Positions 21,905-30,763 of a stretch of 64,000 bases of DNA are shown piece after piece (within the stretch, counting starts at the first letter, position 1; each line of letters starts with the position of its first letter). Where the stretch lies: positions 310,001-374,000 of the forward strand of contig CAWJCU010000001.1 of the NCBI GenBank assembly GCA_963841455.1, written 5' to 3'. This stretch comes from JAWVFM01 sp963841455. GTDB lineage: Bacteria; Actinomycetota; Thermoleophilia; Solirubrobacterales; 70-9. The translations under genes and the position numbers were made by a program. The notes beneath the pieces were generated by a model. It was not told the DNA's origin, did no database searches, and worked only from the letters and a program-made list of their open reading frames with translations.

Positions 21905-22807
21905 ATGGCTACGAACCCCGTCGAGGCCACAGAGACCCCCGCATCCGACGCGTCGTCGAATGGCGCGGGCGTCGGCGCGCTCCCGAACGTGGTCGTGATC
22001 GGGGCGCAGAAGTGCGGCACGAGCGGCCTCCACTACTACCTGAGCCTCCACCCGGAGATCTCGATGTCCCGCCCGAAGGAGCTCAACTTCTTCATCGAGG
22101 AGCGCAACTGGCCCCGTGGCGTCGACTGGTACCGGCGCCACTTCGACCCCGGCGCGCGCGTGCGGGGCGAGTCGTCGCCCAACTACACGGCCTATCCCCA
22201 GCACGAGGGCGTGTCTGAGCGCATGCACGACCTCCTTCCCGACGCGAGGCTGATCTACCTCGTGCGCGACCCGCTCGAGCGCATCGCGGCCCACTGGGTC
22301 CACAACTACGCCAAGCGCCGCGAGCGCGGGACGCTCCGCGAGACCCTCACGCACCCGCAGACCTCCTACATCGAGCGCAGCCGCTACCACATGCAGATCG
22401 AGCGGTTCCTGCGCTTCTACGACCGCGAGCGGGTGCTCGTGATCGAGCAGGACGACCTGCGCGGCCATCGGGAGGCGACGCTGCGGTCGGTCTTCGAGTT
22501 CGCCGGCGTCGACCCGGAGTTCACCCATCCGCGCTTCTCCGACGAGCGCCACCAGACCTCGCGCAAGATGCGCTCGTCGCGGCTCGCTATTCGCCTCGAG
22601 CGGGCGAGCCGCAGCCGCGGTGGGAAGGTGCTGCCGTCGAGCCTGTGGCTCGGCCTCGACGCCGTGCTGCCCCTGCGGCGGCCGATCGAGCGCCCCGACG
22701 TCCGCGCGGCTCTCGGCACCGAGGACCTCGAGCTGCTGCGCGAGGACGCCGAGCGATTGCGCGCGCTCACCGGCCGCGACTTCGAGCACTGGTCGATCTG
22801 GCGGTGA
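21905..22807 (+). CDS. Sulfotransferase domain protein, heparan/NDST-like branch
   Basis: The 300-residue product has about 25 disordered N-terminal residues. The PAPS loop (VVVIGAQKCGTSGLHYYLS) is followed by the family's PKELNFF block, then RLIYLVRDPLERIAAHW as the 3'-phosphate motif. The GAQKCGT version is that of the Sulfotransfer_1 branch acting on carbohydrate chains, and it differs from the GGTGRSGT version of the tandem pair. The stop overlaps the GTG of the flippase gene, so sulfation and export genes are translationally coupled. Confidence 0.85.
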   Translation: MATNPVEATETPASDASSNGAGVGALPNVVVIGAQKCGTSGLHYYLSLHPEISMSRPKELNFFIEERNWPRGVDWYRRHFDPGARVRGESSPNYTAYPQHEGVSERMHDLLPDARLIYLVRDPLERIAAHWVHNYAKRRERGTLRETLTHPQTSYIERSRYHMQIERFLRFYDRERVLVIEQDDLRGHREATLRSVFEFAGVDPEFTHPRFSDERHQTSRKMRSSRLAIRLERASRSRGGKVLPSSLWLGLDAVLPLRRPIERPDVRAALGTEDLELLREDAERLRALTGRDFEHWSIWR

Positions 22808-25010
22808 GCCCCGGCAACGGCAAGGGGAAGGGCTCGAACCGCAAGGGCGGCAATCGCAAGGGCGGGAACCGCAAGGGCGGCGGGAAGAAGGGCAAGGGCA
22901 AGCGGAAGGGCAAGAAGGTCGTCGACTCGACGGCGGCGGCGCTCGGCGCGAAGCTGGCACGGAACAGCGGCCTTCAGGGCATCTCGCTGATCGTCTCCAA
23001 CGTCCTCCACGCGGTCGCGGTCATCTACGTCGCGCGGAAGCTGGGCCCTCCGATCTCGGTTCCTACACGCTGCTGCTCTTCCTCTCGGGGTCGATCACCC
23101 AGGTGTTCCACCTCTTCTCGAAGCCGGGCACCCTTCGCCGCGTCTTCGGCCAGGCCGACGACGATGATGCCGGAGCGGAGGGCGACTTCGACACCGGCGA
23201 CGACGCCGACGTGCAGTCCGCGACACCACAGCGGAGCCTGGGCATCGGGATCATCTGGGTGGCGCTGCTGGGGCTGATCGGCGCCGGGCTGACGATCATC
23301 TTCCGAGCCCCGATCGCCCAGGTCCTTCTGGGCGGCGCCGACTCGAACCAGCAGGAGCTCATCATGTGGGCGGGCATCCTCGGCGGCGTCGGCGCGATCT
23401 TCAAGCTCACCGAGATCATCATCTGGTTCGAGGGGCGCGGCTGGACCTACGTGATCGTCGACGCGATGCGCCCGACCCTGAACCTGGTCTTCATGGCCTA
23501 TCTGATCTCCAAGGGCCGTGGGGTGGAGGGGGCGATCATGGGCGCCGCGATCGGCACGTCGATCGCAACGCTCATGAGCATCGTCGTGCTCATCCGGAGC
23601 TTCGAGCTCGGCTTCGAGTTCCGCGAGGTCGGCCTCATCGTTCAGCGCGGAATCGGCCGGATGCCCATCGCGATGTCGATGTTCACGATTCAGAACGCCG
23701 ACGGCTTCCTGCTGTCGAGGTTCGTCGACCACAAGCAGCTCGGCTACTACCAGCTCGCCCAGAAGCTCGGGTTCATCGTCTCGTTCCTGCCGCAGGGCTT
23801 CCGGATCGCGCTGCGACCGTTGCGGAAGACGGCGATGTTCCAGGCCGTGCGCGACCAGTACGGCTCGGCGGTCGCCAAGGGCCAGCTTCTCATCTACTTC
23901 ATCCTCATCGCGATCTTCGCGATCCTCGCAATGGTGCTGGGCGGCGAGCTCCTGATCAGCGTCGGCGGCGGCCAGTACCAGGCCGCTGCGCCGCTGATCC
24001 CGCTGACGGCGGCGATGATGACCATGCCGGCGCTCTTCCGGACGGTGAACGGCCAGTCGTTCTTCCCGCACAAGCGGGCCTGGTTCATCGGCTGCGTGAT
24101 CTTCGCGGCGCTCAGCTTCGTCGGCTGGATGTTCCTTCTGGTGCCGCGCTTCGGGATCGTCGGCACGCCGATCGCGTCGCTCCTCGGCTTCGGCATTCCG
24201 TCGGCGTTCCTGTTCATCAAGAACCAGCGCGGCAAGGGGCGGATGGAGTTCCGCTACGGCGCTGTCCTCGGCGCGATCGGGCTGGCGACGGCCGTCTCAG
24301 TGTTCTTCGCCTTCGTCCACCCGTCCGACAAGTGGCTGCAGCTGATCGAGATCGTGATCCTGCTCGGCCTCTGGCTGGTCGCGCTGCCGCTGACGGGCAT
24401 CGTGCCCAAGCAGCACCGCCGGGCCCTCCTCGAGATCGCCAAGGGCTTCGTCAGGCGGGGGCCGCAGGGCTTCAACCGCGACCGCGGCCTGAGGACGCTG
24501 ACGCCGAAGAACCGCGAGAAGCTCCGTCGCGCGGTCGTCGACAAGATCCCGGTCGAGGTGCTTGCCGCGGCGGCGAAGGAGGGCCCGAGCGCGGGCGCCA
24601 TCGCGGGCAACGGGGCGGGCGCCAACGGCGGCGGCAACGGCGGGCGCGGAGGCGGGCGCACGGCGCTGCTGACGCGCCGCCGCAAGGCCTCGATCACGAG
24701 CCTCACCAACCGCCAGGCCACGCAGCTAGTCCGGATCCTGCGACGGGTGGGTCGCAAGGGCGGGATGCAGCTGGAGGGCCCGACCGAGTACGACGCGCGA
24801 ATCGCCAAGTTCGTCTTCGGGGATGCGCCAACGGCGGCCCGCAGCGCGACGATGCGGAGCCTGATCGGCTCAGGCGTCGACTCGAAGGACCTCCACAAGC
24901 TGGAGGAGCTCTCGCTCTACCTGGCGAAGGCGCCCAAGCACTCCTGGGACGGCCGCCGCCGCCGGCGCAAGGTGCCGGTGAAGATCCCGGCGCGGATCCG
25001 CCGCAGCTAG
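22804..25010 (+). CDS. MATE/Wzx-like polysaccharide flippase with lysine/glycine-rich head and basic tail, one frameshift
   Basis: The product is about 735 residues. Residues 1-40 are almost only Gly, Lys, Asn and Arg, with an NRKGG repeat. The polytopic flippase core then runs to about residue 545 (SLIVSNVLHAVAVIYVARKL; QNADGFLLSRFVDHKQLGYY is the typical mid-protein motif). A basic extension of about 190 residues ends the protein (RRRRRKVPVKIPARI-like). The frame breaks at 23046-23048: one extra C restores ARKLGPSDLGSYTLLL, the conserved family sequence, so a dropped C is the likely cause. It probably moves a lipid-linked glycan across the membrane. The tails are unusual. Confidence 0.8.
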
Positions 25011-25576
25011 TCGGGGAGCCGCGTGCGGCGGATCACGATGCGGTCGGGCTCGACCGCGACCTCGACCTCCCGGTGGCCGGCCCAGTGCTCCGCGTACACG
25101 GGGTCGTCGGCGATCGCGGGGTCGAGCCAGAGGCCGTAGCCCTCGTCGTCGCCGTGGTCGAAGGTGCCCTCCATCGCGGCGCCGGGACGCTTCGAGCGGC
25201 CGCGACCTCCACGGCGCCGGCGGCGGCGCTTCGGCTTCTCCTGGCCGTCCTCGCCCTCTTCGCCGTCCTCGCCGTCGTCGCCGTCCTCGTCCTCCTCGCC
25301 GTCGTCGCGCCCCTCCTCGCCCTCTTCCTCCTCTTCCTCGTCCTCCTCGCCGTCGTCCTCCTCGGCCATCGTCGCTTCGATCTCGGCCTCGATCTCGTCG
25401 CGGAGGTCGAGCTCGGCGTCCGACTCGTCGTCCGCGCTCAGCTCGTGGCGGCGCCGGAACTCGCGCAGCTCGGCCGTCGAAACGTCCAGCTGATGCGCGA
25501 TCCACGCGTCGGTGCGCCCCTGACGCACCCAGGCGCGAATCTGGTTCAGTTGTGAGCGGAGGGGCTTACGGGCCAT
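25007..25576 (-). CDS. HTH protein with long acidic then basic low-complexity linker
   Basis: The 189-residue product starts with a helix-turn-helix-like segment (RAWVRQGRTDAWIAHQLDVS, about residues 14-35). An almost pure Glu/Asp region (about 70-115) follows, then a basic KRRRRRRGGRGRSKR block. It ends with a folded segment (EGYGLWLDPAIADDPVYAEH and a beta strand RIVIRRTRLPD). Its stop codon overlaps the flippase stop tail to tail (CTAG). The family is not recognised. The HTH suggests DNA binding and the charged regions suggest interaction with nucleic acid or a basic partner; both are inference. Confidence 0.6.
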   Translation of the reverse strand: MARKPLRSQLNQIRAWVRQGRTDAWIAHQLDVSTAELREFRRRHELSADDESDAELDLRDEIEAEIEATMAEEDDGEEDEEEEEEGEEGRDDGEEDEDGDDGEDGEEGEDGQEKPKRRRRRRGGRGRSKRPGAAMEGTFDHGDDEGYGLWLDPAIADDPVYAEHWAGHREVEVAVEPDRIVIRRTRLPD

Positions 25577-25739
25577 GTGAATCCGGTCGGGATCCCCGCC
25601 GGGCGGCGGATGCTAACCAACCTCGTGGCTGGCTCGGTTTTGAGAGGCGCGTCGGAGGTCGTGAGTGGGTAACCTAGTGAGCGGGTAGGTAAGACGCCAC
25701 GGGCAGTGGGCTGTGGCAACAATCTCGAATGGAGACGAG

Positions 25740-25976
25740 ATGCTCGTCCTCACTCGCAAGACCAATCAAAGCATCATGATCGGCGATGACATCGAGGTCA
25801 CCGTCCTCGCGGTCGCGCGCGACAAGATCAGGCTCGGGATCACCGCTCCCCGCGAGATCCCGGTCTACAGGCGCGAGGTCTATCTCTCGATCAAGGGTGA
25901 GGGCGGCGACGACGTCGAGCCGGAAACCCGCGAGCGGGTGGAGGCAGCGCTCGGCACCCTCGCAGAGGGCGACTAG
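25740..25976 (+). CDS. csrA: Carbon storage regulator CsrA
   Basis: The 78-residue RNA-binding regulator begins MLVLTRKTNQSIMIGDDIEV, a canonical CsrA N-terminus. The RNA-contacting C-terminal strand region (IRLGITAPREIPVYRREVY) follows. A Shine-Dalgarno with an ANGGA core (AATGGAGACGAG) lies just before the ATG at 25740. That also fits the GGA motif bound by CsrA, so autorepression is possible. An in-frame ATG at 25713 would add nine unconserved residues and lacks a ribosome site. CsrA dimers block or stabilise mRNAs; in flagellated bacteria it works with FliW, but no flagellar gene is near. Confidence 0.93.
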   Translation: MLVLTRKTNQSIMIGDDIEVTVLAVARDKIRLGITAPREIPVYRREVYLSIKGEGGDDVEPETRERVEAALGTLAEGD

Positions 25977-26003
25977 ACGACGATTGCTCGCCGGGACGCT
26001 CGC

Positions 26004-26252
26004 CTAGCCGATGAGCCAGGCGAGCATCTCGAACATGACGACGACGACGACCACGACGGTGGCCGCGAGCGCGAGGAAGAGGACGCCGAAGCGGACCTTC
26101 CCTTTCTGCTCGTTCGAGCTCATCGTGCGCGCCCGTGACCGCGCCGCCGCACGGTGACGCAGCTGCTTGCGGCGCTTCCGCTCGAGCGCGGCCTCCTCCT
26201 CGAAGGCGAGCTCGAAGTCCGAGATGGTCTGCTGCATCTTCATCGTTAGCAA
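26004..26252 (-). CDS. Small single-TM protein with charged coiled-coil-like head
   Basis: The product is up to 82 residues (ATG at 26252; ATGs at 26243 and 26237 are alternatives). The N-terminal half is strongly charged (FEEEAALERKRRKQLRHRAA). One membrane helix near the C-terminus (GVLFLALAATVVVVVVVMFE) ends almost at the stop, giving a tail-anchored layout. It begins 3 nt after the thermonuclease-like gene on the same strand, so they are likely co-transcribed. Family not recognised. Confidence 0.6.
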   Translation of the reverse strand: MLTMKMQQTISDFELAFEEEAALERKRRKQLRHRAAARSRARTMSSNEQKGKVRFGVLFLALAATVVVVVVVMFEMLAWLIG

Positions 26253-26255
26253 ACC

Positions 26256-26759
26256 CTAGCAATGGCCCCACAACCCGACGCCACGTCGCCCGGCCTCGTC
26301 GGCCAGGCGCGCGAAGAGCCGAGCATGGCTCGTATTTGGCGGAAACGGATACGGCCGCGCGTAGCCGCCGCGCACGAGCGCCGCGTTGACGAACCGCCCG
26401 CCCACGTGGACGTAGGCGAGGAGGCGCCCGTAGTCGTCTCGGCGTTCGCTGTCGAATACGAGCCGGATGGTGTGCCCGTCGACGAGCTTGTGATCGAACG
26501 CGCTTGCCCGCGGTCCACCGCACTGCACGGGCGTGCCGGGCTTAACCGTCTCGGGCGTGTCGATCCCGATGTAGCGCACGTACTCGGTGGCCCCGTCGAG
26601 TCGGACGAGCGCGGTGTCCCCGTCGACGGCGCGGATCACCTGCGCCTTCACTGCCTGCGGGAGCGACTCGGCGTCGACGCCGTCACCCCCTGAGCCGCCG
26701 CAGCCGGCAGCGCCCACGAGGGCAGCTAGCGGGAGGAGAGCGAGTAGTGGTCGCATCAT
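26256..26759 (-). CDS. Thermonuclease-family (SNase-like) lipoprotein
   Basis: The 167-residue product has a lipoprotein signal (LAALVGAAGC, Cys at 20) and a staphylococcal-nuclease fold. Landmarks are VIRAVDGDTALVRLDG, YIGIDTPETVKPG with the catalytic region, and the second arginine-bearing strand and helix RRDDYGRLLAYVHVGG. The family degrades DNA or RNA outside the cell using calcium, so this is probably a surface-tethered nuclease. The start was set at the MM pair at 26759 because it gives a proper signal peptide; a longer open frame upstream is antisense to the next gene and was dropped. Confidence 0.85.
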   Translation of the reverse strand: MMRPLLALLPLAALVGAAGCGGSGGDGVDAESLPQAVKAQVIRAVDGDTALVRLDGATEYVRYIGIDTPETVKPGTPVQCGGPRASAFDHKLVDGHTIRLVFDSERRDDYGRLLAYVHVGGRFVNAALVRGGYARPYPFPPNTSHARLFARLADEAGRRGVGLWGHC

Positions 26760-26776
26760 CCCAGTGTCGGGGGTGA

Positions 26777-26790
26777 TCACGCGCGCGTGA
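26777..26790. promoter_or_regulatory. Perfect palindrome upstream of the nuclease gene
   Basis: TCACGCGCGCGTGA is a perfect 14-bp palindrome centred 24 bp upstream of the nuclease start. It is placed where a dimeric repressor could act. No regulator gene adjoins it. Confidence 0.4.
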
Positions 26791-26827
26791 CTCGCGATTC
26801 GCGCCGAATGGCGCACCCACGCGGTGA

Positions 26828-26862
26828 GGCGCGAAATGCACCGTATGGGTGCGTTTCGCGCC
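26828..26862. promoter_or_regulatory. 15-bp stem hairpin in the divergent gap
   Basis: GGCGCGAAATGCACC pairs with GGTGCGTTTCGCGCC across a 5-nt loop, with only one G:U-type mismatch. No T run follows on either strand, so it is not an ordinary intrinsic terminator. It lies in the 270-bp gap between divergent genes. The rest of that gap shows only a TAGAAT hexamer near 26951. Confidence 0.5.
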
Positions 26863-27029
26863 AACCTCGTGGACGGCGCCTTCCAGGTGCAGCACCGCCC
26901 GGGCGCGGCCTCGTTCCTCGAGGCCCCGCTGGCGAGGCCGCGCGCGCTTAGAATCTGCGCGATCTGCCGGTAGGCGGCGGGAACATATCCGCGACGCTGG
27001 GAGCGTCGCGCTGGCTGGGAGGATTGGCG

Positions 27030-28645
27030 TTGCTGATTTCCGACACTCGTCTTCGATGCGTCCTCGGGGCACTGATCGCGGGGCTCGCGCTCTCGACCGG
27101 CGTAGCCCTGGCCGCGCCGGGTGACCTCGACACAACGTTCAGCGGCGACGGCAAGGCAACCATCGACTTCGGCGGCAACGAGTTCTCCGGTTCGCTTGCG
27201 AGTGTCGCCGTCACCCCGGATGGCGGTTCGGTCGTCGTCGGGCAGACGAGCAATGTCCCCGCAAAGCGCGGCGGGGCCGTCCTCGGCGGGATCGCCGTGG
27301 CCCGGCTCAACGAGGATGGCTCGCTCGATTCGGGCTTCGGCACCGGCGGGCTGAAGGTCATCAGCCACGGCTTCAACCTCTCCTCCGGGCGTGCGGTGGC
27401 GGTGCAGCCCGACGGCAAGATCGTCATCGGCGGTTTCGCACAGCGCGTCAGCACGAGCCCCAAGGAGGAGTTCGAGATCGACCGCCTCAACGCGGACGGA
27501 AGCCTCGACACGTCGTTCAACAACGGCTTCACCACGGTCGACTTCGGGACGCCGAAGAACCAGGAGATCAACGCCCTGGCGATCCAGGGCGACGGCAAGA
27601 TCGTCGCCGCCGGCGAGATCGACGACGGGACGATCCCCAGCGCGAATTACGCGGTCGCTCGCTTCAACGCCGACGGGACTCCCGACACTTCGTTCAGCTC
27701 CGACGGCAAGACGACGGCCACGTTCGGCTCCGACGGCCGCGAGGGCTTTGGCGTCGCGATGGAGGCCGACGGCAAGATCATCGTCGCCGGTGCGCCCGCC
27801 GGCCCCGCCGTTCCGAACGGGATGCACGCCGTTCGCTTCGACGCCGACGGCAGCGTCGACACATCCTTCGGCCAATTCGGTGAGGCCACCCCGTCCGTCC
27901 CGCCGGGCAGCTTCGGGGCCTTCGGCGTCGCGATTCAGCCTGGCCTCGGAATCGTCCTCGTCGGGTCGCAGACGACGACGCCGGCGCAGAACGACTTCGC
28001 GGTCGCCCGCCTGGACCAGAACGGAGCGCCCGACCACACCTTCGGCAACGACAGTGTCGCGGCGGTCGACCTCGGAGGCGACGAGGCGGCAAGGGGGGTC
28101 GTGATCCAGCGAAACGGCAAGATCGTCGTCGGCGGGGAGAACGACGACGGCCTTCTCGCCGCGCGACTGAACGCCGACGGCTCCCTCGACACGGGCTTCG
28201 GCAACGGCGGAAGCGCGGTCGCGAGTTCGACGGCACCGCCTTGGGCGGCAGCGTCGCGCTCCAGGCCGACGGCAGGATCCTCCTGAGCGGCGCCAACGCC
28301 ACGACCTCAGACTTCGTGGTCGCCCGCGTCAAGGGCGACCCCACCGGGCCACCTCTGGTGAAGATCAAGTGCGACGGCGTCACGGCGACAAAGGTCGGGA
28401 CCGCCGGCCCGGACAAGCTGAAGGGGACCAACGGTCGCGACGTGATCGCCGGCCTCGGCGGCGATGACAAGATCAACGGCCGCGGGGGCAACGACCTGAT
28501 CTGCGGCGGCGGCGGCAACGACATCCTGCGCGGCGGCAAGGGCAAGGACAAGATCCTCGGCGGCAAGGGCAGGGACAAGCTCTTCGGCGGTCCGGGCAGG
28601 GACACGCTGCGCGGCGGCCCCGGCCGAGACCACCAGCACCCCTAG
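27030..28645 (+). CDS. Secreted delta-60-repeat protein with RTX-type calcium-binding tail, one frameshift
   Basis: The product is about 540 residues with a signal peptide (LGALIAGLALSTGVALAAPG). At least seven delta-60 repeats follow, each with the pattern ARLNADGSLDTSFG..G then V-QPDGKIVVGG, forming a propeller-like fold. At about 28215-28240 the frame must change to continue the repeats. The end (from about 28400) consists of RTX nonapeptides (GGGGNDILRGGKGKDKILGG), which bind calcium after export. The TTG at 27030 is preferred because GGGAGG lies 7 nt upstream. The combination suggests an extracellular calcium-stabilised surface protein. Confidence 0.78.
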
Positions 28646-28661
28646 GGGCGCGGCGGGCGCG

Positions 28662-29582
28662 CTAGGGGATGCGCGAGACGTTCGAGAGCATGATCTCCTT
28701 GATCTGATCGATGATCTCGACGGCGTCCTTGTGGGAGCGCTGCCAGACGTTGCGGCCGTAGATCACGCCTGAGCCGCCGGCCTCCATGATGAAGCGGGTC
28801 TGCTCGAGGAGCGGGTCGTCGTCGATCTTCGAGCCGCCCGAGAGCACGACCAGCGAGCGGCCGGCCGACTCGACGACCTGGCGCACCGCGTCCTCCTGGG
28901 TGATGTCCAGGTCGTTGTAGGGCGCGGGAGCGTCCTTGTCCTTCTCCGGGTCGATCTTCGGCAGGTTGAGCTTCACCACGTCGGCGCCCATCTCCATGGC
29001 CAGGCGCGCGGCGTAGTCGATGGCGTAGAAGGAGACGTGGCCGCCCTTCTTGTCGATCGCCGACCCGCGCGGGTAGGCCCAGATCACGAGCGGCATGCCG
29101 TAGCGGTCGCAGTCCTCGCGGACGCCCTTGAGCTGGTGGAGGTCGGCGTCTTGGCGCGGCGAGCCGACATAGAGGGTGTAGCCGACGGCGTCGGCGCCGA
29201 GCCGGACGGCGTCCTCGACCGAGGCGTTGGTCGTCGAGAGGGCGTTGTCCGACGACGGGACATCGGTCTTGGCGTTGATCTTCAGGAGCAGCGGGACCTG
29301 GCCCGCGTAGTCGGGGTAGTACTTGGTCGCGAGGCCGATCTGGCAGGCGATCGCGGAGTAGCCGGCCTCGGCTGCGAGGTGGAACTGGTACTCGGGGTCC
29401 TTCGACGCCGGGTTGGGGAAGAAGTCTCGCGGGCCGTGCTCGATTCCCTGGTCGATGGGTAAGAGGAGCAGGGTGCCGTTGCCCGGGCCGAACTCGAACA
29501 GCAGGCGCCGTAGACGGGTCCGCTTGCCGGGGGATAGTGTCGCGAGAAGGGACTTTTGCTCGGTGGCTGTCTTGATCTCCAT
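28662..29582 (-). CDS. fbaB: Class I fructose-bisphosphate aldolase (DeoC/FbaB family)
   Basis: The 306-residue TIM-barrel enzyme cleaves fructose-1,6-bisphosphate to triose phosphates through a Schiff base. Visible landmarks are LLLLPIDQGIEHGPRDFF near the N-terminus, VIWAYPRGSAIDKK, the Schiff-base lysine strand ADVVKLNLP, LVVLSGGSKIDDDPLL and AGGSGVIYGRNVWQR (phosphate binding). It is the DhnA-type, metal-independent aldolase, not the classical class II enzyme. It lies convergent to the RTX gene with only 16 nt between stops, and is divergent from the ligase gene. A role in gluconeogenesis or glycolysis is inferred from family. Confidence 0.9.
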   Translation of the reverse strand: MEIKTATEQKSLLATLSPGKRTRLRRLLFEFGPGNGTLLLLPIDQGIEHGPRDFFPNPASKDPEYQFHLAAEAGYSAIACQIGLATKYYPDYAGQVPLLLKINAKTDVPSSDNALSTTNASVEDAVRLGADAVGYTLYVGSPRQDADLHQLKGVREDCDRYGMPLVIWAYPRGSAIDKKGGHVSFYAIDYAARLAMEMGADVVKLNLPKIDPEKDKDAPAPYNDLDITQEDAVRQVVESAGRSLVVLSGGSKIDDDPLLEQTRFIMEAGGSGVIYGRNVWQRSHKDAVEIIDQIKEIMLSNVSRIP

Positions 29583-29640
29583 ATCGCCTCGTAAGTTACC
29601 CGCTGGCCGAGCCGGCTGAGTCCGCGGAAACTACCCAGTC

Positions 29641-30751
29641 ATGGACCACCAGTTCAACGGCCCGCCGTTCACGATCGGCGTCGAGGAGGAGCTGATGCTC
29701 CTGGACGCCGACGGCCTCGGCCTGACCCAGGAGATCGAGCGCGTGCTCGACGTGCTCCCCGACGAGCTCGAGGGCCAGGTGAAGCCCGAGCTGCTCCAGT
29801 CGGTGCTCGAGATCGCGACGAAGCCGCGCGACGAGCGTCAGCGAGGCCGGCGAGGAGCTCCGCGCGCTTCGGCGCACCGTTGCGAGCATCGCCGACGACC
29901 TCGGCCTCTGCGTGGGCGCGTCCGGCACCCACCCGTTCGCCCGCTGGGAGGAGCAGGAGGTGGTCGAGCGCCCCCGCTACCGGGAGCTGATCCACGAGCT
30001 CGGCTACATCGCGCGGCGCGAGCTGATCTTCGGCACCCACGTCCACGTGGCGATCGAGGGCGCCGACCGGGCGATCTACGTCGCCGACGGCATCCGCCTG
30101 TTCCTGCCGCTTCTGCTCGCGCTGTCGGCGAACTCCCCGTTCTGGCGCGGGTGGCCGACGGGGCTGGCGTCCGCGCGGACGCCCGTCTTCCGCGCCTTCC
30201 CCCGCTGCGGCGTGCCCCCGCACTACGGCGACTGGGAGACCTACACCGACCGGGTCGAGCTGATGATGCGCGCCGGGCGCGATCGAGGACTACACCTACC
30301 TATGGTGGGACGTCCGTCCGCATCCCAAGTTCGGGACCGTCGAGACGCGCATCTTCGACCAGCAGACGAGGGTCGATTACACGGTCGCGCTCACCGCCCT
30401 CACCGCGTCGCTCGCGCACGCCTTCAGCGCCCAGTTCGACGACGGCAGCCCGAGCGTCGACTTTCCCACCGAGCTCATCGACGACAACAAGGTCCGCGCG
30501 GCCCTCCGCGGGCTCGACGGCGAGCTCGTCGACTTCCTGCATCGCGAGCGCAGACCGGCCCCGGAGATGGCGCTCGGCCTGCTCGACGAGCTTCGCGACC
30601 ACGCGTCGAGCTCGGCTGCGAGGCGGAGCTGGAGGGCGTCCGCGACCTCGTCGAGGAGGGCACCGGCTCGCACCGCCAGACCGAGATCTGGGAGCGCGAG
30701 GGCGACCTCGTCCAGCTCATGCGCCAGATCGTCGAGGCGAGCCGGGCCTAG
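29641..30751 (+). CDS. YbdK-type carboxylate-amine ligase (GCS2 family), frameshifted
   Basis: Fragments in three frames combine into one glutamate-cysteine ligase 2 family protein of about 370 residues. The N-terminus has FTIGVEEELMLLDADG. The middle has FGTHVHVAIEGADRAIYVADG and ALSANSPFWRGWPTG. Later parts are YLWWDVRPHPKFGTVETRIF and IWEREGDLVQLMRQIVE. The family ligates glutamate to cysteine or another amine using ATP. Frame changes fall near 29830, 30285 and 30610. All conserved blocks survive, so sequencing error is likelier than loss. The start is just after a TACCC element. Confidence 0.8.
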
Positions 30752-30763
30752 GCGGCGCCGCCG

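Noticed and set aside
22810..22920. Short direct repeats resembling a repeat array
   Set aside because: They encode the NRKGG-type lysine/glycine head of the flippase and vary at codon level; there are no spacers, so this is not CRISPR.
25577..25739. Possible small RNA or riboswitch before csrA
   Set aside because: Only scattered GGGTA/GGTA repeats and a ribosome site are visible; no stable stem or known aptamer pattern was found.
26760..28037. Upstream part of the 593-residue minus-strand frame ending in the nuclease
   Set aside because: It is antisense to the delta-60 repeat gene and precedes a proper lipoprotein signal at 26759.
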